Shown: one piece after another, positions 16,499-28,244 of the stretch | Numbering within the stretch: the first letter of the stretch is position 1 | Layout: every line of letters begins with the position of its first letter | From: an uncultured Planctomycetia bacterium | GTDB lineage: Bacteria; Planctomycetota; Phycisphaerae; Phycisphaerales; SM1A02 | Assembly (NCBI GenBank): GCA_937871505.1 | Contig: CALMPF010000001.1 | Location: 1 to 64,000, forward strand | DNA length: 64,000 nt | Direction of reading: 5' to 3' | Notes under the pieces: generated by a model | Database searches by the model: none | Seen by the model: only the letters and a program-made list of their open reading frames with translations | What the model was told of the DNA's origin: nothing | Program-made: the position numbers and the translations under genes

Positions 16499-18616
16499 TC
16501 ACTTCTGGAGCTGGAGCACCTCGTCCTTGAGCCGGTCGGGCATCAGCCGATACTCCGCCGGCTCCATCGTGCTGGTGGCCCGGCCCTGCGTCATCGAACG
16601 GAGCGTCGTGGTGTAGCCGAAGAGCTCCGAAAGCGGAACCTCGGCGGTGATCAGGCGGACGGGTCCGCGAAGCTCGCTGTCGACGATGTGGCCGCGGCGG
16701 CTGGCGATGTCGCCGCTGACGTTGCCGAAGAACTCGTCGGGGGTGGTGACGACGAGCTTCATGATCGGTTCAAGCAGCGCCGGTCCCGCCTGGTGGCACG
16801 CCTGCCGGAACGCGAGGGCGCCCGCCTGCTCGAACGCGACCTGGCTCGAGTCCACGTCGTGGTAGGAGCCGAAGACGAGCTCCACCTTGACGTTGATGAC
16901 CGGGTAGCCGCCGATGACGCCCGCCGACGCGGCCTGCCGGGCGCCGTACTCGATCGACGGGATGAACTCCCGGGGCACCACGCCGCCGGCGATGCGGTCG
17001 ACGAAGACCACGCCATCCTTCATCTCGAGCTCTTCGGCCTCCGCCTGCGCCTGCGTGATCGGGCTGACGGTGAGCACCGCGTCGCCGTACTGGCCGCGAC
17101 CGCCGGTCTGCTTCTTGAAGAGGCCGCGGACGTCCTTGGCGACGCCGACGATCGTCTCGCGGTAGGCGACGCGCGGCTTGCCGACCTTCACGCCGACCTT
17201 CATGTCGCGGACGAGCTTGTTCTTGATGATCTCCAGGTGCAGCTCGCCCATCCCGGAGATGATCGTCTCGCCCGTCTCGTCGTTGTAGTTCGAGCGGAAG
17301 GAGGGATCCTCGCGGCGGATGGTCTGGAGCGCCTCGCCGAGCTTCTTCTTGTCGTCGGCGGTGTTGGGCTCGATCGACATCGAGATGACCGGCTCGGGGA
17401 AGGTCATGCGCTCGAGGATGATCGGGCTGTCAGGATCGCACAGGGTGTCGCCGGTGTAGGAGTTCTTGAGCCCGACGACGGCGACGATCTGGCCGGCGCC
17501 GATCTCGTCGAGGGCCTGCCGGTCCTTGGCGTTCATCTCGAAGATGCGGCTGACGATCTCCCGCTTCCCGTTGCCGGGATTCAGCACGCGCATCCCCTTC
17601 TGGAGCTTGCCGGAGTAGACGCGGATGTAGGTGAGGTCGCCGTGGGTGTCGCTGACGACCTTGAAGACCAGCGCCGAGAAGGGCGCCGCCTCGGTGTGGG
17701 GACGGGTGAGGCGCTCGTCCTTGTCGCGCGGATCCGTGCCCTCGACGTCGGGGCATTCCGTCGGGTTGGGCAGGTAGTGGATGACGCCGTTGAGGACGCG
17801 CTGGACGCCGATGTACTTCAGCGCGGAGCCGCAGAACACGGGATTGCACTTCAGCGCGATCGTCCCCTTCCGGATCGCCGCGCGCAGCTCCTCGGTGGTG
17901 ATCGTCTTCTCGTCGGTGAGGTACTTCTCGGTCAGGCTGTCGTCGAGCTCGGCCGCCTTCTCGACCAGCTCGTGCCGCCAGAGCTCGGCCATGTCCTTCA
18001 TCGAGTCGGGGATCTCCCGCTCCTCGACGGTCGAGCCGAGGTCGCTCGACTGGAAGTAGTACGCCTTCATGAGGAGGAGATCGATCAGCCCCTCGAAGGT
18101 GTCCCCGTGGCCGATGGGGATCTGGACCGCGATGGCGTTGGCGCCGAGGCGCTGGCGGATGGAGTTGAAGGAGAACTCGAAGTTCGCCCCCAGCTTGTCC
18201 ATCTTGTTGATGAAGCAGAGCCGCGGCACGCCGTAGCGGTCGGCCTGCCGCCAGACCGTCTCCGACTGGGCCTCAACCCCTTCCTTGCCGTCGAAGACCG
18301 CGACCGCCCCGTCAAGCACTCGGAGCGACCGCTCGACCTCGATGGTGAAATCGACGTGGCCGGGGGTGTCGATCAGGTTGATCTTGTAGTCGACGCCGTC
18401 GACCTCCCAGGGGCAGGTCGTCGCGGCGGACTGGATCGTGATCCCGCGCTCCTGCTCCTCCTGGAGGAAGTCCATGGTCGCGGTGCCCTCGTGCACCTCG
18501 CCCATCTTGTAGTTCTTCCCGGTGTAGTAAAGGATGCGCTCGGTGACGGTTGTCTTTCCGGCGTCGATGTGGGCGCAGACGCCGATGTTGCGGACGCGGG
18601 AGAGGTCGGTGGCCAT
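16499..18616 (-). CDS. fusA: Translation elongation factor G
   Basis: EF-G is the GTPase that drives ribosomal translocation. The 705-residue protein has the full domain set: G domain with P-loop AHIDAGKTT, DTPGHVDF and NKMD, the effector region QEEQERGITIQSAA, domain II, then domains III-V including the conserved loop QTGGRGQYGDAVL. Length and motifs are canonical. It stands alone, not in an rpsL-rpsG-fusA-tuf operon. Planctomycetes often hold more than one EF-G gene, so this may be one of several paralogues. A 13-bp hairpin follows it. Confidence 0.96.
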   Translation of the reverse strand: MATDLSRVRNIGVCAHIDAGKTTVTERILYYTGKNYKMGEVHEGTATMDFLQEEQERGITIQSAATTCPWEVDGVDYKINLIDTPGHVDFTIEVERSLRVLDGAVAVFDGKEGVEAQSETVWRQADRYGVPRLCFINKMDKLGANFEFSFNSIRQRLGANAIAVQIPIGHGDTFEGLIDLLLMKAYYFQSSDLGSTVEEREIPDSMKDMAELWRHELVEKAAELDDSLTEKYLTDEKTITTEELRAAIRKGTIALKCNPVFCGSALKYIGVQRVLNGVIHYLPNPTECPDVEGTDPRDKDERLTRPHTEAAPFSALVFKVVSDTHGDLTYIRVYSGKLQKGMRVLNPGNGKREIVSRIFEMNAKDRQALDEIGAGQIVAVVGLKNSYTGDTLCDPDSPIILERMTFPEPVISMSIEPNTADDKKKLGEALQTIRREDPSFRSNYNDETGETIISGMGELHLEIIKNKLVRDMKVGVKVGKPRVAYRETIVGVAKDVRGLFKKQTGGRGQYGDAVLTVSPITQAQAEAEELEMKDGVVFVDRIAGGVVPREFIPSIEYGARQAASAGVIGGYPVINVKVELVFGSYHDVDSSQVAFEQAGALAFRQACHQAGPALLEPIMKLVVTTPDEFFGNVSGDIASRRGHIVDSELRGPVRLITAEVPLSELFGYTTTLRSMTQGRATSTMEPAEYRLMPDRLKDEVLQLQK

Positions 18617-19060
18617 GGCTGGTGCGTGGTGACAGGCGGTCGGGGAATGCCCTCAAGGGCTGGGCGAAGGGCCCGCCTTGGGCGGTCTTGTCGTCGGAAC
18701 GGGGCGGTCGCCGCCCGCGGTCGGGAAACACGCGAGGATTCCGCGCGCGAGGAGGCTGCGGACGCTCTCACGGTCGGGGCCCCAGATGCGGGTCGACTCG
18801 TGCGCGGGTCGACGCGCTCGCGGGTCCCGTCGTCCGGGGATCCACTGGTTCCGAATCCCAGTGGCTCGAGAGCCCCGCGGTCCGCGGGCGGGCGACGTTG
18901 CGTCGCGCTCGCGGATGGCCCGCTGCGCGTCCCGCCCGTCGCGGCGGCCGCGGCGGGGAGGACGAACCAACCGCGCAGACCGCCCGCGAAGGCGAAGCGG
19001 AGAGTGTAGGGACTCCCCCGCCGGAGTCAATGGGTCGGGGCGCATCGCACGTCCGAAGCG
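18617..19060. other. Long leader region upstream of fusA
   Basis: 444 bp without a gene lie between the RNase HII-like gene stop and fusA. The region contains a 7-bp hairpin (CCACTGG at 18842-18848, CCAGTGG at 18858-18864) with a tRNA T-loop-like sequence, but no tRNA cloverleaf. A promoter and 5' leader for fusA are expected here, but no box could be assigned. Confidence 0.4.
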
Positions 19061-20041
19061 TCACGCCCGCCGAACCAAGTGCTCCCGGTCGATCCGCAGC
19101 GCGTCGAGCGCGGGCGCGACCTCGGCCAGCCAGCGCCTGCCGTCCTGGACGTAGCCCGCGGTCCGGCGGACCCCGGGGCACTGGGCGGCGAACCAGCGGT
19201 TGAACCGAGCCATCAGGAGCTCCCTGACCAGCTTGGCCGTCATCGACGCCAGCGCCGTCGGCAGGTGCGCCGACTCGGACTCCGCCTCGAAGCTCACGGT
19301 GAGTCTCGATCCCCTTCGATCGAGGCGATACCGGCTGACGCGCTCGGTCTCCCCGAGCACCGTGATCTCCGCTTCGGGGAAGCAGAGCGAGAGCGCCTCT
19401 CGATAGCGGCTCCGCCCGCCCTGCCGATCGATCACCACGCGCGGGTGCTCTTCCGGCCACCGCCGCCAGATCGACTCGACGAGCTGCACGACGCTGTCGA
19501 AGCTCACGGTCGCCTTGTTCCTCGAGAGTCCGAAGCGCCGATTGAACTCACCGGCGTCGACGATCTCGCAGAGAAGCCCGGTGCAGCGCACGCCCGCGCG
19601 CTCGAAGGCCCGGCGCAGCGTCGCCGCCGCGATCTCGATCTGACCCGCCTCCAAGCTCATCGGCAGCTGGTTCACGCCGTCGTACCACGGCGCCTCGTCG
19701 CGGCAGGGCGGCGAGGCGCCGAGCTGATGCACCAGCGCGCCGTCGTCCGCAGGGAGGACTTCGCCCCCCGCCGCGAGGAACGCGAGCACCCCGCGCTCGA
19801 GGTGCCGAAGCGGATGGCCCTTCGCGTCGTTGGCTCCCTTCAGACGCTTCGAGTCGTCGACGGCGACCCGGCCGCGGCGGTCGTTCCCGGCCCGGCAGAC
19901 CGCACCGTCGAGCGCCGTCCAGAGGTCCGGCGCCCCGCGCGACGCATCGCTCCGCTCGATCACGAAGACCGATGCCGCGACGCAGAGCGGTCCCAGAAGC
20001 GGCCCGTACCCCGCTTCATCGATGCCGGCGTAGACGAGCAT
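19061..20041 (-). CDS. RNase HII-like protein with altered G-x-G motif
   Basis: The 326-residue protein starts YAGIDEAGYGPLLGPLCVAA, matching the RNase HII/HIII entry motif where the first catalytic Asp and Glu lie (GIDEAG). DDSKRLKG follows, like the DSK motif of the family, and later VIDRQGGRSRY. The residue after GIDEAG is Tyr-Gly instead of Arg-Gly (type 2) or Lys-Gly (type 3), the loop that recognises the RNA-DNA junction. The protein is about 100 residues longer than usual RNase HII. It could be a planctomycete-specific RNase H fold enzyme with changed specificity. The start is immediately at the family motif. Confidence 0.65.
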   Translation of the reverse strand: MLVYAGIDEAGYGPLLGPLCVAASVFVIERSDASRGAPDLWTALDGAVCRAGNDRRGRVAVDDSKRLKGANDAKGHPLRHLERGVLAFLAAGGEVLPADDGALVHQLGASPPCRDEAPWYDGVNQLPMSLEAGQIEIAAATLRRAFERAGVRCTGLLCEIVDAGEFNRRFGLSRNKATVSFDSVVQLVESIWRRWPEEHPRVVIDRQGGRSRYREALSLCFPEAEITVLGETERVSRYRLDRRGSRLTVSFEAESESAHLPTALASMTAKLVRELLMARFNRWFAAQCPGVRRTAGYVQDGRRWLAEVAPALDALRIDREHLVRRA

Positions 20042-20522
20042 GGCGAGGACGATAGTGCGTGCGGCGGGACAGTCGGGGCCCCGGGGCCCCGGGGGCTTGG
20101 GGAGAGGGCTTGGGGAGAGGGCCTGGGGAGAGGGCTTGGGGAGGGGGCGGCGGGCCGGGGGGCGGGGGGGAGCCGGGGCGACAGCTCACGCTGCGGGGTC
20201 TCCATCCTGCTCTGCGCTCCGGAGCGGCTCAGCGCGGCGCGACTCTCCGCGCGTGTTCGGGCTGCGGGAGCGGGGTCACCCGAGCTTCGGCGCCGCGCAG
20301 CGCCGCGCCGGATGGTCGCAGCAGGAGCCGATGGGCGACGGAGCGCGCAGCGGTCGCGCGCCCTTCGCGGTCACGACGCTCTCTCGATCGAGGGAGCGAC
20401 CGGCAACGAGTTGTTATTCTGTCCGCCGCGGCAGGATGCCCGACGACACGACGCGCCGCGCGCTTCCGCCGCGGCGCAGGATGCGGCGCTCGCCGCTTCG
20501 ATCCCCGGCCGCGCCGTCACCC
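20042..20522. other. Intergenic region upstream of zwf
   Basis: 481 bp of divergent spacer between the RNase HII-like gene and zwf. The first 130 bp are a very G-rich tract with a 13-bp tandem repeat. The rest has no supportable gene. A TTGTTATTCTG sequence near 20410-20420 is the only AT-leaning spot and could be part of the zwf promoter. Confidence 0.4.
20093..20144. repeat. 13-bp G-rich tandem repeat
   Basis: Four copies of GGGCTTGGGGAGA (third copy with CC for CT), followed by more G-runs. The plus strand could form G-quadruplexes in this spacer. Confidence 0.8.
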
Positions 20523-22160
20523 ATGAGCGACACCACTGCATCAGCCACCGCGACGCGTCCGCCGTCGGTGGCCGCGCCGACCGCGCCCGAGGGCGCTCCG
20601 GCGCGTCCGCCGATTGCGGTCACCAACCCCTTCGCGTTCGTGCTCCTCGGCGCCACCGGGGATCTCGCGGCGCGGAAGCTCCTGCCGGCGCTCTTCGCCC
20701 TCTGGAAGGGCGGGTTCCTCCCGGAGCGCTTCGCGATCGTCGGGGCGGCCATCGAGACGATGGACGACGACGCCTTCCGGACCCTCGCGCGGAAGGCCAT
20801 CGACGCCTTCGCTCGCGTCAAGCCCGCGAGCGACGACGAGTGGCTCCGCTTCGCGGCGAAGCTTCGGTATCGACCGCTCGACTTCGCCGACCCGGCGCGG
20901 TTCCGGGCGCTGGCGAGCGACCTGGAGGCGATCGAGGCGCAGACCGGCAGCGCGGGAGAGCGGCTCTTCTACTGCGCCATCGCACCGTCGTTCTTCGGAC
21001 GGGTGATCGAGCAGCTCGCGGCCGCGGGACTCGTCCGGCTCGAGGCCGGGGACCGCCCCCTGACGCGCATCGTGATCGAGAAGCCCTTCGGCACAGACCT
21101 CGACAGCGCCCGCGCCCTCAACCGCCAGATCCACGCGGTGCTCTCCGAGCAGCAGACCTACCGGATCGACCACTACCTCGGGAAGGAGTCGGTCCAGAAC
21201 CTCTTTGCGTTCCGCTTCGGCAACGCGATCTTCGAGCCGCTGCTCTCCAATGTCTTCGTCGAGCAGGTGCAGATCACCGTCGCCGAGACCGTGGGGATGG
21301 AGGGCGAGCGCGGTCGGTACTACGACCGCAGCGGCGCCCTGCGCGACGTGCTCCAGAACCACGTCCTCCAGCTTCTCTCGTACGTCTCGATGGATGCCCC
21401 GGGAGGTCTGCGGCCCGCCAACATCCGCTCCGAGAAGCTGCGGATCCTGCGCAACCTCGTCCCCATCGCAGGGGCCGACGTCGCCCGTCGGACCGTGCGC
21501 GGCCAGTACCGCGCCGGAACCCTCGACGGCGCCGCCGTCAAGGCATACACGGCGGAGATCGGCGTCGCTGCCGATTCGCGCACCGAGGCCTTCATCGCGC
21601 TGCGCACCGGCATCGACACCTGGCGCTGGTCGGGCGTGCCGTTCCTCCTGCGCACCGGCAAGCGGATGGCCCGCCGCGCGACCGAGGTGGCGGTCCTCTT
21701 CAAGCGCTCGGCGCTCCGCGCGCCCGCGAACGTCGTCGAGCTCGACGGCTGCGAGCTCGCCGCGCAGCGGACCAACGTGCTCGTCTTCCGCATCCAGCCC
21801 GACGAGGGGATCAGCATCTCCTTTCTCACGAAGCGCCCCGGATTCGGCTTCGGCGTGCGGCCGGTCAAGCTCGACTTCGACTACGAGCGCACGTTCCGCA
21901 CCGGGATGCCCGAGGCGTACGAGCACCTGCTGCTCGACGCGCTCAAGGGGTACTCGCTCCTCTTCATGAGCGCCGACGAGGTCGAGGCGCAGTGGGCGTT
22001 CGCGACGCCGATCCTCGAGGCGTGGGCCGACGATCCGAGCGCTCCCTGTCCGTACGACGCCGGATCCTGGGGACCGACCGAGGCGGAGCGGCTCACCGAG
22101 GGCCTCGTCAACCCGTGGCGCCGTCCCGGCGACGCCGACGCGCCGGACTGCGGGCCATGA
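20523..22160 (+). CDS. zwf: Glucose-6-phosphate 1-dehydrogenase
   Basis: Zwf oxidises glucose 6-phosphate to 6-phosphogluconolactone with NADP+, the first step of the oxidative pentose phosphate pathway. The 545-residue protein shows the dinucleotide-binding motif GATGDLAARKLLPAL (about residues 45-60), EKPFG, and the substrate signature RIDHYLGKE with its catalytic His. ATG 20523 gives an N-terminal Ala/Pro tail of about 35 residues before the fold, and no better start exists. Its stop overlaps the start of a GH63-like glucosidase (ATGA), suggesting joint control of glucoside breakdown and glucose oxidation. Confidence 0.95.
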   Translation: MSDTTASATATRPPSVAAPTAPEGAPARPPIAVTNPFAFVLLGATGDLAARKLLPALFALWKGGFLPERFAIVGAAIETMDDDAFRTLARKAIDAFARVKPASDDEWLRFAAKLRYRPLDFADPARFRALASDLEAIEAQTGSAGERLFYCAIAPSFFGRVIEQLAAAGLVRLEAGDRPLTRIVIEKPFGTDLDSARALNRQIHAVLSEQQTYRIDHYLGKESVQNLFAFRFGNAIFEPLLSNVFVEQVQITVAETVGMEGERGRYYDRSGALRDVLQNHVLQLLSYVSMDAPGGLRPANIRSEKLRILRNLVPIAGADVARRTVRGQYRAGTLDGAAVKAYTAEIGVAADSRTEAFIALRTGIDTWRWSGVPFLLRTGKRMARRATEVAVLFKRSALRAPANVVELDGCELAAQRTNVLVFRIQPDEGISISFLTKRPGFGFGVRPVKLDFDYERTFRTGMPEAYEHLLLDALKGYSLLFMSADEVEAQWAFATPILEAWADDPSAPCPYDAGSWGPTEAERLTEGLVNPWRRPGDADAPDCGP

Positions 22161-24889
22161 TCGATCCGACAACCCCCACCGACGCCGGAGCCGCTGCGAA
22201 TCCAGCTCCGGAACCGACCCCCCCGCCGGCCGCCGATCCGGAGTGCGCGCGCCTCGCGGAGAACGCGCGGCGAGAACGCTTCTGGAAGCGCTGGGGCGCG
22301 TACCTGCCGTCGCGCCAGTGGGGCACCGTGCGCGAGGACTACTCGGCCGACGGGGATTGCTGGAACTCCTTCCCCCACGACCATGCGCGGAGCCGCACCT
22401 ACCGCTGGGGCGAGGACGGGATCCTCGGCCTGACCGACCGCTACGGAGTTCTCTGCTTCGCGCCGACACTCTGGAACGGACGCGACCCGATCCTGAAGGA
22501 GCGGTTCTTCGGGCTGACCAACCAGGAGGGCAATCACGGCGAGGACGTCAAGGAGTGCTATTGGCACCTTGACGCCACGCCGACGGGCTCGTGGATGAAG
22601 GCGCTCTACCGCTATCCCCACGCGGCCTACCCATACGACCAGATCGTGGCGGAGAACAGGAGGCGGACGAAGCTCGACCCCGAGTACGAGCTCCTCGACA
22701 CGGGCGTCCTCGACGATGGCCGCTTCTTCGACCTCTTCGTCGAGTACGCCAAGGCGTCTCCGGACGACATCCTGATCCGCCTCACGGTCGCCAACCGCGG
22801 TCCGGAGCCGGCGACCCTCCATCTGCTGCCGACGCTCTGGTTCCGCAACACCTGGGCGTGGGGCCGGACGAGCGACGGCTACTGGCCGAAGGGCTCCCTC
22901 TCGGCCCATCCGCAGGGCGGCGTCGCCATCGAGCACGTCGCGCTGGGGCGGTTCCGCTGGTTCATCGAGGCGGCGTCGGACGGCACCGCGCCGAAGCTCG
23001 TCTGGACGGAGAACGAGACCAACACGCTGCGCCATGGCGGCACCGGCGACGACCGGCGGAAGAAGGACGCCTTTCACCTCTGGCTCGTCGAGGGGCGCGA
23101 CGATGCGCTCTCGAAGGAGCCGCGCGGAACCAAGGTCGCCGCGGCCTACCGGCTCGAGGTGCCCGCCGGCGGCGAGGTCGTCCTCCGCGCGAGGCTCGTG
23201 CAGGAGTCCGAAGCCGGCGGCGAGCCCTTCGGAAAGGCGTTCGACGAGTGCTTCGCGACGCGGATCGCCGAGGCGGATGCCTTCTACGAGACGCGCATCT
23301 CGCACCGGCTCGCCCCGGAGCAGCGACGGATCTCCCGGCTCGCATATGCAGGCCTGCTCTGGTCGAAGCAGTTCTACAACTACGTCGTCTCGGAGTGGCT
23401 CGACGGGGACCCGACCCAGCCTCCGCCGCCCCCGTCGCGCGCCGCCGTGCGCAACGCCGACTGGCGCCACCTCTTCAACCGCGACATCATCTCGATGCCG
23501 GATACGTGGGAGTATCCGTGGTACGCCGCGTGGGACCTCGCCTTCCAGCTCGTGGCGATGTCCAGCGTGGACCACGACTTCGCCGAGAGCCAGCTCATCC
23601 TCTTCCTGCGCGAGTGGTACATGCATCCCGCAGGGCAGCTTCCGGCGTACGAGTTCGCCTTCGGCGACTCGAACCCGCCGGTGCACGCCTGGGCGGCCTT
23701 CGTCGTCCACTCGATGGCGTCGATGCACGGTCGCGGCGACCGCATCTTCCTCGAACGCTGCTTCCAGAAGCTGCTGATCAACTTCACCTGGTGGGTGAAC
23801 CGCAAGGACACCCGGGGGCGCAATCTCTTCGCGGGCGGATTCCTCGGGCTGGACAACATCGGCATCTTCGACCGCTCCCATCCGCCTCCGGGCGACTTCG
23901 TGCTCGATCAGGCGGACGGAACGGCGTGGATGGCGTTCTACTGCCTCGTGATGCTCGGCATCGCCCTCGAGCTCGCCGACCAGTCGCCCGCCTACGAGGA
24001 CGTGGCATCGAAGTTCTTCGAGCACTTCGTCGCCATCGCGGACGCGATCAACGGGTTCGCCGGCACCGGCCTCTGGGACGAGGAGGACGGCTTCTACTAC
24101 GACGCGGTGGAGGTCGGCGGATCGCGCCAGCTCCTGCGGACCCGCTCGATCGTCGGGCTGCTTCCGATCATCGCCTTCGGCGTGCTTCCGCGGCGGATCA
24201 TCGAGCGGCTGCCGGACTTCTCCCGGCGGATGCGCTGGTTCCTCGAGAACCGCGCCGATCTCGGCGAGAGCATCACCTACTGCGCGTCGAAGGAACACGT
24301 GATGATGCTCGCCCTGGCCTCCCGCCCGAGGCTCGAGCGCGTCCTCCGCTATCTCCTTGACGAGAACGAGTTCCTCTCGCCGCACGGCATCCGCGCGCTC
24401 TCGCGGTACCACCTCGAGCATCCGTTCATCGTGCATGCCGACGGGCACGAGCTCCGCGTCGACTACGAGCCCGGCGAGTCGACGAGCTCGATGTTCGGCG
24501 GCAACTCGAACTGGCGCGGCCCCATCTGGTTTCCGGTGAACTTCCTCCTGATCCGCGCCCTGAACCGCTACCACGACTTCTACGGCGAGACCTTCCGGAT
24601 CGAGTGTCCGACCGGATCCGGCACGATGATGACGCTGCGCGAAGTCGCCCGCGAGCTCGCGCGGCGGATCACCGGGCTCTTCCTCCCCGATGCGACCGGC
24701 AGGCGCCCCTGCCACGGCGACCGGACCCGCTTCGCCACGGACCCGCTCTGGAAGGACCTGGTGCACTTCCACGAGTACTTCCACGGCGACGACGGCCGCG
24801 GCCTCGGTGCCGAGCACCAGACCGGTTGGACGGCGCTGGTCGCGACCTTGCTGGAAGAGTTCTGCGCGCACGATCCCCGCAGCCTGTGA
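22157..24889 (+). CDS. GH63-like glucosidase (MGH1/YgjK-type fold)
   Basis: The 910-residue cytosolic protein has no signal peptide. It matches large bacterial proteins related to glycoside hydrolase family 63 (mannosyl-oligosaccharide glucosidase/YgjK). Visible segments are the N-terminal beta-sandwich starting RQWGTVREDYSADGDCWN and an (alpha/alpha)6-barrel from about residue 390 (LYSKQF-like LAYAGLLWSKQFYNYVV). The conserved WYAAWDLAFQ, SITYCASKEHVMM and SSMFGGNSNWRGPIWFPVNF fall in the barrel and include acidic residues typical of the active site. It probably releases glucose from alpha-glucosides. The start overlaps zwf by 4 bp, so they are co-translated. Confidence 0.85.
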   Translation: MIDPTTPTDAGAAANPAPEPTPPPAADPECARLAENARRERFWKRWGAYLPSRQWGTVREDYSADGDCWNSFPHDHARSRTYRWGEDGILGLTDRYGVLCFAPTLWNGRDPILKERFFGLTNQEGNHGEDVKECYWHLDATPTGSWMKALYRYPHAAYPYDQIVAENRRRTKLDPEYELLDTGVLDDGRFFDLFVEYAKASPDDILIRLTVANRGPEPATLHLLPTLWFRNTWAWGRTSDGYWPKGSLSAHPQGGVAIEHVALGRFRWFIEAASDGTAPKLVWTENETNTLRHGGTGDDRRKKDAFHLWLVEGRDDALSKEPRGTKVAAAYRLEVPAGGEVVLRARLVQESEAGGEPFGKAFDECFATRIAEADAFYETRISHRLAPEQRRISRLAYAGLLWSKQFYNYVVSEWLDGDPTQPPPPPSRAAVRNADWRHLFNRDIISMPDTWEYPWYAAWDLAFQLVAMSSVDHDFAESQLILFLREWYMHPAGQLPAYEFAFGDSNPPVHAWAAFVVHSMASMHGRGDRIFLERCFQKLLINFTWWVNRKDTRGRNLFAGGFLGLDNIGIFDRSHPPPGDFVLDQADGTAWMAFYCLVMLGIALELADQSPAYEDVASKFFEHFVAIADAINGFAGTGLWDEEDGFYYDAVEVGGSRQLLRTRSIVGLLPIIAFGVLPRRIIERLPDFSRRMRWFLENRADLGESITYCASKEHVMMLALASRPRLERVLRYLLDENEFLSPHGIRALSRYHLEHPFIVHADGHELRVDYEPGESTSSMFGGNSNWRGPIWFPVNFLLIRALNRYHDFYGETFRIECPTGSGTMMTLREVARELARRITGLFLPDATGRRPCHGDRTRFATDPLWKDLVHFHEYFHGDDGRGLGAEHQTGWTALVATLLEEFCAHDPRSL

Positions 24890-24996
24890 TCCGCCGAGGC
24901 GGACCCGGACCGATGCCCGCCGCCGCCGGGTGCGCGACCGGCCGCACCGGGCCGCCGCCCGACCGGCGTGCGCGGCGCCCTCGTGTACCATCGCCG

Positions 24997-27153
<2,157 letters not shown>

Positions 27154-27280
27154 CGAGCGCCGCGGACGAGGCGCGTCGGATCCCCCGTCGAGCACCGGTC
27201 GAGGACCGTCGAGCCGCGGCAGCGCGGAGGGCCTCCGACCGAACGGGGGAAGCCGAGCAGCGCTGCGGCTGCGACGCGGG

Positions 27281-28006
27281 CTACGGACAGAGGCGCGTCT
27301 GCCGCCAGGCTTCGCCGAGTCGGAAGTAGACCATCCGGTCGTGGAACCGGTGCCGGTCGCCCTGCCAGAACTCGATGCGGTCGAGCGAGACGCGATAGCC
27401 CCCCCAGTGCGGCGGGCGGGGCACCTCGGCGCCCTCGAAGCGCCGGCGGAACCGCTCCTGAAGCTCGGCCATCGCCGCCCGGCTTTCGATCGGCTGGCTC
27501 TGGCTGCTGGCCCATGCGTTGATCTGGCTCGTCCGCGATCGCTGGGCGAAGTACAGGTCGCTCTCGGCGTCGCTCGTCTGCGTCACGCCCCCTTCGATGC
27601 GGACCTGCCGATCGAGCGGGTCCCAGTGGAGGCAGAGCGCGGCGCGCGGATTGGCGGCGAGGGCGGTTCCCTTGCGGCTCTCGCGGTTGGTGAAGAAGAC
27701 GGCGCCGCGCTCATCCAGCGCTCGAAGCAGGAGGATGCGCAGGGATGGACGCCCATCCGGATCGATCGTCGCCAGCGAGATCGCATTGGGATTGGGCAGG
27801 CCGCACCTCTCCGCCTCCTTCAACCAGCGCCGCAGCAGCGCCACCGGATCGGCGGGCGGCGCATCGAAGTCGACCGGCGCGACCGATGGCGGCGCCGGCA
27901 AGTGGGCGATCTCGGGACGGAGGATCTCGAAGGGACGGCCCGTCGGCTCCGCGCTTCGCCCCTCGCTGCGCGCGGCCTCGTCACGCTGCCTCGTCGGCTC
28001 TTCCAT
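27281..28006 (-). CDS. pdxH: Pyridoxamine/pyridoxine 5'-phosphate oxidase
   Basis: PdxH uses FMN and oxygen to make pyridoxal 5'-phosphate. The 241-residue protein has the FMN-binding barrel: PSLRILLLRALDERGAVFFT, NRESRKGTALAANPRAALC and QVRIEGGVTQ, then the C-terminal dimerisation domain EFWQGDRHRFHDR ending in RLCP. ATG at 28006 (MEEPTRQRDEA) leaves a 30-residue N-terminal arm, normal for the family. It is convergent with uvrB, and its promoter region is shared with the divergent membrane protein gene at 28245. Confidence 0.94.
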   Translation of the reverse strand: MEEPTRQRDEAARSEGRSAEPTGRPFEILRPEIAHLPAPPSVAPVDFDAPPADPVALLRRWLKEAERCGLPNPNAISLATIDPDGRPSLRILLLRALDERGAVFFTNRESRKGTALAANPRAALCLHWDPLDRQVRIEGGVTQTSDAESDLYFAQRSRTSQINAWASSQSQPIESRAAMAELQERFRRRFEGAEVPRPPHWGGYRVSLDRIEFWQGDRHRFHDRMVYFRLGEAWRQTRLCP

Positions 28007-28244
28007 GCTGCGGATGGTAGAGGCGCGCTCGCGCGATCCCGCGGCGGCCGCTCGTCGCTTGCGTTCCTCGCGCCGCCGCACGCCCGGCGAGAGGCGGCGC
28101 CACGAAGGCCCGCCGAGCGGGCTGCGCGCCCGGAGGAGATGGCGTGCCTTCCGGCGATGCCGTACCATCGGCTCGTGTCGGCCTGAGGCGATCGGGATCG
28201 CGCAGGACCGACCGGGTTCGTGCGGTCGTGCCGAGGGAGGCCAC

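Noticed and set aside
18842..18864. tRNA-like T-arm (GGTTCCGAATCC) in the fusA leader
   Set aside because: The T-loop length is wrong and no acceptor, D-arm or anticodon arm can be formed around it. A 7-bp hairpin is all that can be supported.
14681..19009. Very long open frame on the plus strand across the phosphatase and fusA genes
   Set aside because: It lies antisense to two well-supported genes. The sequence is Arg/Asp/Glu-rich filler with no domain, a known effect of high GC coding DNA. Same for long frames opposite dnaE, uvrB and the transporter operon.
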